This document shows positions 18,344-27,124 of a stretch of DNA of 64,000 bases, piece after piece. This stretch comes from JAAXGI01 sp965206975 (GTDB lineage: Bacteria; Gemmatimonadota; Gemmatimonadetes; Longimicrobiales; Gaopeijiaceae). The DNA lies in assembly GCA_965206975.1 (NCBI GenBank), contig OZ242253.1, positions 2,232,001 to 2,296,000 on the forward strand. The letters are read 5' to 3'. Both the position numbers and the translations under genes were made by a program. The notes beneath the pieces were generated by a model. It searched no databases. It had not been told where the DNA came from and saw only the letters and a list, made by a program, of their open reading frames with translations. How positions within the stretch are numbered: position 1 is the first letter of the stretch; every line of letters starts with the position of its first letter.

Positions 18344-18366
18344 TGCTTCTGCGGCGCAGACTCCTA
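18344..18366 (-). repeat. Right terminal inverted repeat of the IS1182-type element
   Basis: 23 bp, exactly the reverse complement of 16739-16761. Confidence 0.85.
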
Positions 18367-18463
18367 GGTCTCGATAGCCTCACGTCGCGGATCGCTGTGG
18401 GGTCACCGCTCATCTGTCGGGGAATATCACGGCATCTCCGCCAGAGCGCCTCCACGAGATGGT

Positions 18464-18912
18464 TGTCAATGGCCATTGAAAAGTGCACAGTTTTGTGGAG
18501 CTGCCGCGGAGGGAGCGTAGCGACCGGAGCGGGAGCTCCAGATGGAGTCGGGACACCCATCATGCCCCGGCTTCGGCGTTTGCGGAGTGCTCGGCGGAGA
18601 TGGCCCGGGAGGCGGTCGGGTGGATGGCCTTGGAGAGTTGGGTGTGGCGTCGCATGCGGTAGCTGTTGCCGCGGATGTTGTCGATATGGCTGCGGTGGAG
18701 CAGCCGGTCGAGCAGCGCGGCGGCCATGACCTCGTCGCCGAGGATCTCTCCCCACTGCTCGAAACCCTTGTTCGAGGTGAGCACGGTCGAAGCGTGCTCG
18801 TAGCGCCGGTTGACGAGTTGGAAGAACAGGATGGCGCCGCTCCGGGTGACGGGGAGGTAGCCGATCTCGTCGACAACCAGGAGCCCGGAGTGGGTGAGGG
18901 TCAGGGGCGGTG
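18464..18912 (-). mobile_element. IS21-type element remnant (right end and 3' part of istB)
   Basis: The segment starts with tgtcaatggccattgaaaa, resembling IS21-family termini, and contains the last third of an istB gene. The istA gene and the 5' two thirds of istB are absent. The remnant stops abruptly near 18912, where unrelated sequence begins. Confidence 0.65.
18560..18912 (-). pseudogene. istB: 5'-truncated IstB helper ATPase
   Basis: The minus-strand frame reads LTLTHSGLLVVDEIGYLPVT (Walker B), then FFQLVNRRYEHAS, VLTSNKGFEQWGEILGD, AAALLDRLLHRSH and NIRGNSYRMRRH to a stop at 18560. This is the C-terminal half of IstB, the ATPase that assists IS21 transposition. The Walker A half is missing upstream of 18912, so the product is not functional. 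Confidence 0.85.
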
Positions 18913-19094
18913 AACCGGCTCCGCTGCCGCGTCTGATTCGATGATGATCGACCAGCCAGAATGCTCGTGGATTTCAGCACTCAATCCGTGGAACACAGAC
19001 TCAACGTCAACGCCTAGACTGCCCCCGGCGTGCTCCTCGAAGATCGTAACGAGTATGCTTGGCGCGGCTTTCTCCAGAGGGAAGGGGCTACGCC
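18913..19094. other. Short unassigned stretch between IS21 and HicB remnants
   Basis: No gene, repeat or RNA recognised. A hicA toxin would be expected here if the locus were intact and is not found. Confidence 0.4.
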
Positions 19095-19295
19095 ATGATT
19101 CACTACCAGGGATACACAGGAGTTTTCGACTCCGACGAGGAATCCGAATCCTTCACGGGCCACATCATTGACGCGCGGGACACGGTCAATGTCGAGGGCA
19201 AGTCGGTTGAGGCACCTACGGAGTCGATGAAATGTGCTGTGGACGACCAAGTCGAGCCAAGCGTTTCGCCATCGCGCAACTCCTGCTTCCCTTGA
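19095..19295 (+). pseudogene. hicB: Truncated HicB-type antitoxin
   Basis: From ATG 19095: MIHYQGYTGVFDSDEESESF, then GHIIDARDTVNVEGKSVE and ESMKCAVDD. This is the N-terminal RNase H-like half of HicB antitoxins (MxYKGYxGxVxxDxEx-xFHGxVIDxRDxIxFxGxSVxELxxAxxxSVDDY). After VDD the homology ends and the frame runs out after 15 unrelated residues, so the DNA-binding C-terminus is lost. No hicA toxin is recognisable upstream. Confidence 0.7.
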
Positions 19296-19331
19296 CAAGG
19301 GGTGGTGAACGTGTGAGAGTGGACCCTTGTT

Positions 19332-19346
19332 GAGAATGAGTCTCAG
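19332..19346. promoter_or_regulatory. Fur-like operator upstream of the DHOR-porin-imelysin operon
   Basis: TGAGAAT-G-AGTCTCA matches the palindromes at 10402 and 16607 with one half-site mismatch. It lies about 75 bp upstream of the di-heme oxidoreductase start, on the promoter side of an iron-uptake operon. Confidence 0.7.
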
Positions 19347-19420
19347 TTCTATGTGGTTGAAGATTGCCTGACTTGAAGCCGAGAGTTCGTAGGGAGCCGG
19401 TGTATGCTTGAGCGAGTTTC

Positions 19421-20848
19421 GTGTCAGGTGATCCGGCGATAGGGCCCGATCGAGACTGTCGCACTCGCTCCGTAATTGCTTATGGGGCACGCGCAGTCAC
19501 CTTCTCGATCATCGTCGGGTCCGTGGCTTGCACCGAGTCAGAGCCGATGGCTCCTAGCCCGAGCGCTCCTAGCCGTCCTGCGCTAGCAGAGCGGTTGGCA
19601 GCTGGCGGCGAGACCACAACCGACGGCCTGACCAGCCACGCCTTCTCGAACCCGGCCCCCAACTTGAGCGGTGCTCGCCTGGACCTTCATCTCGATGGCG
19701 ATTTGGCGTTCGGCGATCAGTTCGTGCGGGCCCCTTCGGGGGTCAATCCAGGTCTGGGCCCGGTGTTCAACGACACGTCCTGTGAGGGCTGCCACGTGGC
19801 TGACGGTCGAACTCGCGGGGCCTTCCTCATGCGTCTGAGCTTGCCCGGCGTGGACGAGACCGGGGGGCCACTGCCCGTCCAGGGGTTTGGGACTCAGCTC
19901 CAAGACGACGCCGTCTTTGGGGTCTCGCCGGAGGGCCGAATCGACACCCAGTGGATGGAAAGCGCGGTCGCGCTGGATGACGGCACTCCGTATTCGCTGC
20001 GAACGCCGATTCAAACCGTGGGCGATCCCTACACTCCCCTGGCGGGTGGCGTGCTCACCTCGGTTCGCATGCCTCGTCCCGTGTTCGGGCTCGGTCTTCT
20101 CGAGGCCATTCCCGAATCAAGGTTGTCGGAACTTGCCGATGAGGGAGACGCCGACGGTGACGGAATCTCGGGCCGTGTGAACCGAGTCTTTGACGTAGTG
20201 GAGCAACGCACGCGGGTCGGCCGGTTCGGCTGGAAGGCCAGCCAACCAACCCTGCTCCAACAAGCGGCTGCCGCTTACCGGGACGACATCGGCGTGACGT
20301 CGAGCGTCTTCCCTTCTGAAGCGTTCTCGGGCCAACCTCAGGACGACCTCGTCGACGACGATCCCGAGATCACCGATGAGACCCTGGCGGCGGCGGTCTT
20401 CTACACACAGACGCTGGCCGTGCCGGCACCTCGGGACGTTGACACGCCTGCAGTAGTTGAAGGAGAGGAGCTCTTCGAAGGCCTGGGCTGCGCGGGCTGC
20501 CACGTCCCAAGGCATGTGACTGGCGTGCTTCCGGACGTCCCCGAGGTTTCGAACCAGGTGATCTATCCGTACACCGACCTTCTCCTTCACGACATGGGCC
20601 CCGGCTTGGCTGACGGACGGCCCGACTTCGATGCATCGGGATCGGAGTGGCGCACCCCTCCTCTATGGGGTCTTGGCCTGAGCTCTCGCGTGACTGGACA
20701 CACCGACTTCCTCCACGATGGGCGAGCTCGCGGCGTAGTCGAGGCGATTCTTTGGCACGGAGGCGAAGCCGAGGCGGCACGGGACGCCTTCAGTGCATTG
20801 AGTGCCTCCTCGCGGGCGGCGCTCGTCGCCTTCCTCCAATCGCTTTGA
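19421..20848 (+). CDS. Di-heme oxidoreductase family protein (COG3488-type)
   Basis: 475 residues. A probable lipoprotein signal ends at VGSVAC (Cys37). Two heme c sites are visible, CEGCH (121-125) and CAGCH (about 357-361), in the arrangement of the 'thiol oxidoreductase'/DHOR family related to MauG and CcpA peroxidases. Conserved C-terminal blocks include HDMGPGLAD, EWRTPPLWGLG and ILWHGGEA. The gene leads an operon with a porin (9 bp downstream) and imelysin. The same trio of di-heme protein and imelysins occurs in iron-regulated loci of Pseudomonas, so a role in iron oxidation or release is likely, though not proven. A Fur-like box lies upstream. A decayed second copy is at 9319-9570. 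Confidence 0.88.
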   Translation: MSGDPAIGPDRDCRTRSVIAYGARAVTFSIIVGSVACTESEPMAPSPSAPSRPALAERLAAGGETTTDGLTSHAFSNPAPNLSGARLDLHLDGDLAFGDQFVRAPSGVNPGLGPVFNDTSCEGCHVADGRTRGAFLMRLSLPGVDETGGPLPVQGFGTQLQDDAVFGVSPEGRIDTQWMESAVALDDGTPYSLRTPIQTVGDPYTPLAGGVLTSVRMPRPVFGLGLLEAIPESRLSELADEGDADGDGISGRVNRVFDVVEQRTRVGRFGWKASQPTLLQQAAAAYRDDIGVTSSVFPSEAFSGQPQDDLVDDDPEITDETLAAAVFYTQTLAVPAPRDVDTPAVVEGEELFEGLGCAGCHVPRHVTGVLPDVPEVSNQVIYPYTDLLLHDMGPGLADGRPDFDASGSEWRTPPLWGLGLSSRVTGHTDFLHDGRARGVVEAILWHGGEAEAARDAFSALSASSRAALVAFLQSL

Positions 20849-20856
20849 GGGTCTTG

Positions 20857-22143
20857 ATGACGCTTGTTTGTCCACCGCTCGTACGGGTTTCCCAAGCGCT
20901 CCTCTCGATGGCCTTCGCGTCTATTCAGATCGGATTGGCCGGTTCGGCTGAAGCGCAGGGCGCGAGTCGCTCGCTCAACATCAATGCCTACGGAGAGATC
21001 CTGTATCAGCGCTTCGACTACGGGCCTAACCAAAATCTTCCCAACGGATCCAAGCCGGACTCCAGGGCCACGATGGACCTGAGGCGATTCAATCTCTCCT
21101 TCACGTCGGTGTTCGACGAAGGATTGACTTTCGACGTAGAAATCGAGTTCGAGCATGGAGGAACGGGATCGGCCCTGGAGCTCGAGTATGAGGAATTCGG
21201 AGAATTCGAGTTCGAGGTAGAGAAGGGCGGGGAAGTCCAGCTGGAGCAGCTCCACCTCACCAAGGTGTTTTCACCCGCCTTCGGGCTCCAGGTGGGCGAG
21301 ATCCTCGTCCCAGTAGGACTCACGAACACCTATCACATTCCCATCCAGTATCTTGGGACGGTGCGGCCAGAATCCGAGAGCGAGCTGATTCCGATCACTT
21401 GGCATGAGATGGGACTGGCCGCTTTCGGAAGGGTCGGCCAGCTGAACTATCGAATCCAAGCCGTCAACGGCCTCAATTCGACGGGATTCTCGTCTCGTAA
21501 TTGGATCGTCGAGGGGAAGCAACAGAAGTTCGAGGCCGTCAAGGCTACGGATCTCGCGCTTGCCGGGCAGATGGAGTACTTCGGCATCCCAGGCCTCGCG
21601 ATCGGAGTCTCAGGGTATCGCGGCAACACGACAGGAAACCGGCCCAAGAAGGACATGGAGGGTGTGGACGCCCCCGTGACGATCGGTGCGGTGCACGCCT
21701 CTTACCGCACCGCCGCGCTGGTCGCAAGGGCGGGATACTTGTACGGGACGCTCGAGAACGCGGATGTCTTGAGCGCCCGAAATGCGAGTCTCTCACGCAA
21801 CATTCAGAGCCCCAGGACACCCGTCGCCCGTGCCGCGCAGGGATGGGGAGTCGAGGTGGGGTATGATGTGGCGCCCTTCTTCGCCGAGTCGCCGTACCTC
21901 CGGCTGATTCCCTTCGCCCGCTACGAAGCATACGACCCGATGCACGAGACGGACGAAGCCGTCTTTGATGTGCCTCGGTTCGACAACTCGGTGCTGACGT
22001 TCGGCACCAATGTCTTTGTTAACCCAGGCGTGGTCGTGAAGGCCGACTATGCGATGCGTACAGTCGGCCGCGGGCGCTACCGGGACGAGAACACGTTCTC
22101 CATCGTCCTGGCCTTCGCGAGGACCCTCTTCACCGGGGCCTGA
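20857..22143 (+). CDS. Phosphate-selective-porin-like (OprO/OprP) outer-membrane protein
   Basis: 428 residues from ATG 20857, 9 bp after the di-heme gene. A signal peptide ends at GSAEAQG; then SLNINAYGEILYQRFDYG, a typical first barrel strand. Charged loops and strands follow throughout, with LRRFNLSFTS, GLQVGEILVPVGLTNTYHIP and a last strand FSIVLAFARTLF. This is the OprO/OprP-like 16-strand fold. In this operon it probably passes iron complexes or supports the di-heme and imelysin proteins rather than phosphate; that is inference from context. Confidence 0.85.
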   Translation: MTLVCPPLVRVSQALLSMAFASIQIGLAGSAEAQGASRSLNINAYGEILYQRFDYGPNQNLPNGSKPDSRATMDLRRFNLSFTSVFDEGLTFDVEIEFEHGGTGSALELEYEEFGEFEFEVEKGGEVQLEQLHLTKVFSPAFGLQVGEILVPVGLTNTYHIPIQYLGTVRPESESELIPITWHEMGLAAFGRVGQLNYRIQAVNGLNSTGFSSRNWIVEGKQQKFEAVKATDLALAGQMEYFGIPGLAIGVSGYRGNTTGNRPKKDMEGVDAPVTIGAVHASYRTAALVARAGYLYGTLENADVLSARNASLSRNIQSPRTPVARAAQGWGVEVGYDVAPFFAESPYLRLIPFARYEAYDPMHETDEAVFDVPRFDNSVLTFGTNVFVNPGVVVKADYAMRTVGRGRYRDENTFSIVLAFARTLFTGA

Positions 22144-22178
22144 CCAGCGACCCTTCCGCAATCAGAGGACGAATAAAG

Positions 22179-23285
22179 ATGAGAGTCAGCCACATTCTTC
22201 CGGCGCTGAGCCTTCTCACGGTGGTGGCCTGCGGTGATGACGATGCTGGCCCGACGGCTCCGGTGATTCCGGAGCCGGCGCCGCCGGTCGAACAGTCCTA
22301 CAACTTCTCGTCCATTATCGACGACTACGTGGACCGTACGGTACTGGCCACCTACGAGGATCTGAGTGATCAGGCCAATGCCCTTCAGGACGCTGTGGAG
22401 GCTTTCGCGGAGGATCCTATACAGGCGAACTTGGACGCCGCGGCGGCGGCGTGGATCGCCACGCGTGAGCCGTGGGAGGCCAGCGAGGGGTTCCTCTTCG
22501 GGCCCGTGGCATTCCTAGGCCTGGATCCGTCCCTCGACTCCTGGCCCCTCGATCAGGGCCAGCTGCAGGACGTGCTCGACAGCGCGTTCAGTCTCACCGC
22601 CGACTTCATCCGTGACGGTCTCAACGCCAGCCTTCGGGGGTTCCACACGGTGGAGTTCCTGCTCTTCCGTGGCGGGCAACCAAGGCGTGCCGCGGACCTT
22701 ACGGCCAGGGAGACGGAGTACCTGGTCGCCGTGACCGAGGTCCTGCGTGACGACGCGGTGTTGCTGCATGAAGCCTGGACCGAGGGATACGAAGGGGGAG
22801 GGCCCCGAGCCTTCGCCGACGAGTTCCGGGACGCGGGACAGGCCGGGAGCCGCTATCTCTCTCAGGGCGACGCGGTCCTGGAAATGATCGAGGGGATGAT
22901 CGTGATCGTGGACGAGGTCGGCAACGGGAAGATTGGTGACCCTTATGCGGAGCAGAACCCCGCGATCGTTGAGTCGTGGTTCTCGTGGAACTCACTCATC
23001 GACTTTGCAAACAACGTTCGGAGTGTCCAGAACGCCTACTTGGGCGGGTACCACAAGGACACGCGCGGGGTCGGCCTGACGACCTTCGTCGTCGAGAGAA
23101 ATGCTGCACTCGATACACGAATCCAATCCGAGATCCAAGCGGCGCTGGACGCTGTAAATGCGATCCCGTCACCGTTCCGGGATAACCTGGACGCGCAACG
23201 CGAGATCGATGCCGCCATCGATGCGCTGAATGTGGTAGCCACCACCCTCCAGGACGCTTTGAAGCCGCTCGCTATCGCCGGCTAG
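22179..23285 (+). CDS. Imelysin-family iron-acquisition lipoprotein
   Basis: 368 residues. The lipoprotein signal ends at TVVAC (Cys18). The helical domain has the family signature GxHxxE as RGFHTVEFLLFRGG (about 152-165) and the early block AAAAAWIATREPWEASEGFLFGP. Imelysins (EfeO/IrpA/IcmP relatives, M75 fold) are periplasmic or surface proteins that bind iron through the GxHxxE site and are not active peptidases. It lies 35 bp after the porin and completes a Fur-box operon. A strong hairpin lies 171 bp downstream. Confidence 0.9.
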   Translation: MRVSHILPALSLLTVVACGDDDAGPTAPVIPEPAPPVEQSYNFSSIIDDYVDRTVLATYEDLSDQANALQDAVEAFAEDPIQANLDAAAAAWIATREPWEASEGFLFGPVAFLGLDPSLDSWPLDQGQLQDVLDSAFSLTADFIRDGLNASLRGFHTVEFLLFRGGQPRRAADLTARETEYLVAVTEVLRDDAVLLHEAWTEGYEGGGPRAFADEFRDAGQAGSRYLSQGDAVLEMIEGMIVIVDEVGNGKIGDPYAEQNPAIVESWFSWNSLIDFANNVRSVQNAYLGGYHKDTRGVGLTTFVVERNAALDTRIQSEIQAALDAVNAIPSPFRDNLDAQREIDAAIDALNVVATTLQDALKPLAIAG

Positions 23286-23455
23286 GCTGAGGCAGCTGTC
23301 GTGATAGACCACGGACCGGATCACGCTTCGCTGTATGAGTATCCGGATTTCATGGAGAGCATAAGCGCCGTCTTCACGCCTAAGTCGGCGCACGCCTTAC
23401 GAGGGCCCCTTCAGGGCCAGACGGAGACCAGGACGGCCCAGAGCACTGGGTTGGC

Positions 23456-23497
23456 GGCTTCCTTCCGCCGTCGCTGAGGCGACGGCGGAAGGAAGCC
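23456..23497. terminator. Hairpin between convergent genes (18-bp stem, 6-nt loop)
   Basis: Arms 23456-23473 and 23480-23497 pair perfectly. It lies between the convergent imelysin and hydrolase-lipoprotein genes and could stop transcription from both sides. There is no T run, so it may need a factor or be a REP-like palindrome. Confidence 0.6.
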
Positions 23498-23683
23498 ATA
23501 CGCACGGCGCGTTTCGCCGCCCAGGTCGAATAGCACAGCTTCAAACGACTCGGATCACCTGGCATCGTCTCTTCGCATGGGATGGGATGAGAAGGCGCCC
23601 GAGCGGGCACAGGCCACCTCCACCGAATCCGGGCCAGACTGCAGCGCAGACCCCAAAAGACCTGCCGATCTCCTCCATACGGC

Positions 23684-25624
23684 CTATGGGAGTTCGAAGA
23701 GGAAGGGACGAAGGAACTCGATCGTACGCCCGGCGGCCCCTGCCCCGATAAGGGGGGTCAATTCGTGGCCGACGCCAGGATAGAGGTGTTCCTCGAATTC
23801 CTCTTCCGTCTTTCCCGCCGCGTGCATTGCCTCGATCAACCGGTGGGCCTGGCTGACCGCCACGACTGTGTCCTCGGTCCCGTGATGCAGTTGGACCGGC
23901 GGGAGACGATCGACGAAATACACTGCGGAGCGGCGTACCAACTCAAGTCGAGCCGCTGCGTCGGAGAGTTCCCCCAACTGCCAGGGCAAGATGACGGTCT
24001 CGTTGAGGTATTCGAGACCGGGAAGATCCCGGAGCACGCCGTCGAGCGCCTCCTCGAAGATCTCACGTGCATACTCACCGAACAGGTCCGTCGGGCCGAA
24101 GAACTCGACGACGGCCTCGATCCTCGGATCGCGGGCCGCCATCAGGAGACCCACGCCGCCGCCCCGGCTAAGCCCCACGATGGCCACCCTTTCCTCGTCG
24201 AGCTCCGGCATTTCCTCGAGCGCCACGGAGAGAAGCGACATCGTATCGTCGACGTCCCGGTCCCACGGGCTCGGCGGACCCTCGGACAAGAACCCCTGGT
24301 CGCCAAACTGGAGGGGCTCCGAGCGGTAGGACGGTATCACGATGGCCGCGCTCAGGCCCTGAAGCTGAAGGAGGGTATTCAGCAGGAACGCATCCTCGAC
24401 CACCACGCCGTCGTCCCCGCCATGGGCGTAGACGATAGCGGGAAGGGAGCCGGGCTCCGCACCGGGCGGGGTCACCACCGCGCCGTAGTGCCGGAATCCC
24501 CCTACGGTGTGGGACAGGATCCGGACCCTGAGCGGTACGCCTCCTTCGGTCACCTGCGAGTCCAGCTCAAGGCGAACGCCCCCGACCTCCGGCTCACGGG
24601 TCTCCCATTCCGCCTCCACCTGGGCAACCTCCATCGCCGTGGGCGGGGCGAAGAGAGCGTCGAGGTCCGCTCCGCCGCCGGCCGCTTCTACGGTGACCTC
24701 GAAGGTCTGGGTGGCGCTGAGGTCTCCGGGGTCGGTGGCGGTCACCGTAACGGTCGCGCTTCCCGGGGCCACACCGGTCACCGTGACGTCGCTTCCGGAG
24801 ACACTCACCGTGGCAACGCTCGAAGGGTCCGAGGTGGCCTCATAGCTCAAGGCGTCCCCATCGGGATCGGAAAAGGCCCCGGAAACGTCCACCGTCACCT
24901 CCGTTCCCTCTTCCACGCTCTGGTCCAGAACCGCGGCGGACACTGCCGGCACGCGGTTGGCGCTGATGACGGTGACCTCGAAGGTCTGGGTGGCGCTGAG
25001 GTCTCCGGGGTCGGTGGCGGTCACCGTAACGGTCGCGCTTCCCGGGGCCACACCGGTCACCGTGACGTCGCTTCCGGAGACACTCACCGTGGCAACGCTC
25101 GAAGGGTCCGAGGTGGCCTCATAGCTCAAGGCGTCCCCATCGGGATCGGAAAAGGCCCCGGAAACGTCCACCGTCACCTCCGTTCCCTCTTCCACGCTCT
25201 GGTCCAGAACCGCGGCCGACACTGTCGGCGCCCGGTTGGCGCTGATGACGGTGACCTCGAAGGTTTGCGTGGCGCGCTGGCCTCCGGGATCGGTCGCAGT
25301 CACCGTGACGGCCGCAGTCCCCGGAGCCGCGCCGGTCACCGTGATATTGCTTCCAGAGACACTCACCATGGCAACACTCGAAGGGTCCGAGGCGGCCCCA
25401 TAGCTCAAGGCGTCCCCATCGGGGTCGGAAAAGGCCCCGGAAACATCCACCGTCACCTGCGCTCCCTCTTCCACGCTCTGGTCCGGAATCGCGGCTGACG
25501 CTGTCGGTGCACGGTTGGGGGGCGGGGAGGGTGGGCCCGTGGGCGTCGGAGTTCCACCATCACCGCACGCAGCAACGACGAACTGCAGCATGAGCACTAC
25601 AACAAGCATGTTCAGACGCTGCAT
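23684..25624 (-). CDS. Lipoprotein alpha/beta hydrolase with three Ig-like repeats
   Basis: 646 residues. The signal ends at VVAAC (Cys20), followed by a Pro/Thr linker. Three cadherin-like repeats of 93 residues follow (about 37-320), each with DQSVEEG, FSDPDGDALSY and TVTATDPG. The C-terminal part is an alpha/beta hydrolase of the dienelactone hydrolase/prolyl oligopeptidase type: AIVYAHGGDDG, nucleophile in GLSRGGG (about 485), Asp in HGTEDTVV and His in GVGHE. It should be a surface-anchored esterase or peptidase whose repeats act as a stalk. Repeats 2 and 3 are almost identical in DNA. A short piece of a paralogue is at 1658-1702. Confidence 0.88.
   Translation of the reverse strand: MQRLNMLVVVLMLQFVVAACGDGGTPTPTGPPSPPPNRAPTASAAIPDQSVEEGAQVTVDVSGAFSDPDGDALSYGAASDPSSVAMVSVSGSNITVTGAAPGTAAVTVTATDPGGQRATQTFEVTVISANRAPTVSAAVLDQSVEEGTEVTVDVSGAFSDPDGDALSYEATSDPSSVATVSVSGSDVTVTGVAPGSATVTVTATDPGDLSATQTFEVTVISANRVPAVSAAVLDQSVEEGTEVTVDVSGAFSDPDGDALSYEATSDPSSVATVSVSGSDVTVTGVAPGSATVTVTATDPGDLSATQTFEVTVEAAGGGADLDALFAPPTAMEVAQVEAEWETREPEVGGVRLELDSQVTEGGVPLRVRILSHTVGGFRHYGAVVTPPGAEPGSLPAIVYAHGGDDGVVVEDAFLLNTLLQLQGLSAAIVIPSYRSEPLQFGDQGFLSEGPPSPWDRDVDDTMSLLSVALEEMPELDEERVAIVGLSRGGGVGLLMAARDPRIEAVVEFFGPTDLFGEYAREIFEEALDGVLRDLPGLEYLNETVILPWQLGELSDAAARLELVRRSAVYFVDRLPPVQLHHGTEDTVVAVSQAHRLIEAMHAAGKTEEEFEEHLYPGVGHELTPLIGAGAAGRTIEFLRPFLFELP
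24692..25229. repeat. 279-bp tandem direct repeat inside the hydrolase gene
   Basis: The segment from 24692 recurs from 24971 (period 279 bp = 93 codons) with almost no changes over about 255 bp. A third, more diverged copy lies upstream to about 25500. Recent duplication or gene conversion is implied, as is length variation between strains. Confidence 0.9.
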
Positions 25625-25982
25625 GAGGCCTTCCCGACTCAGTGGACTGGTGAGGGACTTACGTTTGACAACCGAATCGCATTGGGAAACGACAGTTTGT
25701 CAAGGTATGCATAGCTTGACCCATCTGCCGTGGAAGGCGATGGGCCTCAACACAAAGAGCGACGAGACATGCCGGCTGGCGAGCGAACTGGCTCGGCGGA
25801 TCGGCAACGCCAGCCTGTCCACACCTTGCCCTTCGTCTCCGAGGGTCCGGCGCTCACTCTGAGGACAGCCCCGCCGGACGCCGGGACATGGGATGAGTCC
25901 TCGGGTCGCGCTGACGGTTCTCGCTCGCCAGTTTGAACGTGCGATGCCATACACGTGGTGCCCAACGAGGAGAGCCGGGACG
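25625..25982. other. Divergent intergenic region
   Basis: It separates the divergent hydrolase lipoprotein and phosphotriesterase-like genes, so it should hold both promoters. I see no palindrome or recognisable operator. An open frame from 25893 runs into the downstream gene but lacks a plausible signal peptide position. Confidence 0.5.
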
Positions 25983-27068
25983 ATGGAACACTGGAGCTGT
26001 CCCCGACTGGATCGTCGGCAAGCCCTCCGCCTGATCGGAGCGGGAGGACTCGGTCTCCTTACAGCCGGAAAAACTGCCGGGGATCTCCTCGCCGCGCCGA
26101 GAGGTGCAGGGTCCGGAGCGCGGCCGGTCTCCTTCCAGGAGGGCGCGGTCATTCGCACGATCTTCACCGATCTGCCTCCGGATGCGCTCGCGCAGGGCAC
26201 GACGCTATTCCATGAGCACCTCGACGGCGTCTACTCACGCGAGACACGCCAGCTCCAGCTTCCGCCTCCGTCGTCGGCCAATATCGCTCCCGTGATTGCC
26301 GACATCGAAGAGGTGATGGACAACGGCGTGATCTGCATCGTCGACGCGGGACATCCCGATATGGGTGTGAACTACGACCACCTCAGGCAGATCTCTAGAG
26401 AGACCGGCCTTCACATCGTGGCGAGCGGCGGGTATTACCTGCGGAACACCTATCCCGCCGAGATCTCGACGATGACCGAGGACCAGATCGCGGCACGACT
26501 CGTCGCCGAGGCCAACGCTGGTCGGTTTGGCGCGTACGGGGAGATCGGCAACATGGCCGGGCGCGCCGAATTCTTCCCCGACGAGATCAAGGTCTTCCGC
26601 GCCGTCGGTAAGGCGCACTTGCAGAACAACCTCCCGATCTTCACGCACAACAGCTACGGGTCCGGGCCGAATGCGGATGTCGTGCCGCGGGACATCGCCC
26701 TCCGGCAGCTCGACGTCTACGAGTCGGTCGGAGTGGATCCGAGACGGGTGGCGGTCGGCCACATGGACTCCCTCCCCGGGACGAACGCGGACATCATCAG
26801 CGCGCTCGCCGAGCGAGGCGCCTTCGTCGGGTTGGATCGCGTCAGGGGGGACAGCGCGAGCGATCAGGCCCGCGTGGCCCTCGTTCTCGCCTTTCTGGAG
26901 GCAGGCCATCTGGAGCACCTGCTCCTCTCGAGCGACACCCGGAGCGACTTCCTTAAGGTCATGCGCTTCACCGAGCAGCTTCAGCGGGCGGGCGTGAGCG
27001 AGGCGATGCTCCAGACGATCACGGTGGACAATCCACGCCGCTTCCTGGCCTTCGTGCCGCGGGGGTGA
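25983..27068 (+). CDS. Tat-exported phosphotriesterase-family metal hydrolase
   Basis: 361 residues from ATG 25983. A Tat signal (RLDRRQALRLIGAGGLGLL) precedes a TIM-barrel amidohydrolase. Metal-ligand motifs of the phosphotriesterase family are present: LFHEHL (first HxH), GEIGN in place of the bridging-lysine strand, FTHNSYG, VGHMDS and SSDTRSD (the last Asp). Relatives hydrolyse lactones or phosphotriesters; the Glu in GEIGN is common in PTE-like lactonases. The start at 25983 places the twin arginine near the N-terminus. A perfect palindrome lies 35 bp downstream. Substrate unknown. Confidence 0.85.
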   Translation: MEHWSCPRLDRRQALRLIGAGGLGLLTAGKTAGDLLAAPRGAGSGARPVSFQEGAVIRTIFTDLPPDALAQGTTLFHEHLDGVYSRETRQLQLPPPSSANIAPVIADIEEVMDNGVICIVDAGHPDMGVNYDHLRQISRETGLHIVASGGYYLRNTYPAEISTMTEDQIAARLVAEANAGRFGAYGEIGNMAGRAEFFPDEIKVFRAVGKAHLQNNLPIFTHNSYGSGPNADVVPRDIALRQLDVYESVGVDPRRVAVGHMDSLPGTNADIISALAERGAFVGLDRVRGDSASDQARVALVLAFLEAGHLEHLLLSSDTRSDFLKVMRFTEQLQRAGVSEAMLQTITVDNPRRFLAFVPRG

Positions 27069-27102
27069 CCGGCGTCCGGCGCGGGAGGACCTAGCGAGGG
27101 GG

Positions 27103-27124
27103 GCCGGGGGGCATGCCCCCCGGC
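27103..27124. terminator. GC-rich palindrome after the phosphotriesterase-like gene
   Basis: A 22-bp perfect palindrome (gccggggggc / gccccccggc around at) 35 bp downstream of the stop. It could fold as a terminator hairpin or cruciform; no T run follows. Confidence 0.45.

Larger units (their letters stand above)
16739..18366 (+). mobile_element. IS1182-type insertion sequence (1628 bp)
   Basis: Perfect 23-bp inverted repeats bound the element: 16739-16761 (begins acctaggagtctgcgcc) and 18344-18366. The only gene inside is a transposase. I see no clear target-site duplication: flanks are ggcacgc and ctcgata. The right flank is an IS21 remnant, so the element may have inserted into, or recombined with, another IS. 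It separates the hmuY promoter from the di-heme oxidoreductase operon. Confidence 0.85.

Noticed and set aside
16725..18380. A target-site duplication around the IS1182-type element
   Set aside because: The flanks (ggcacgc and ctcgata) share no direct repeat.
23765..25498. A 577-codon plus-strand frame with repeated GGHRNGRASRGHTG blocks
   Set aside because: Shadow of the Ig repeats in the hydrolase lipoprotein; the repeats come from the real gene on the other strand.
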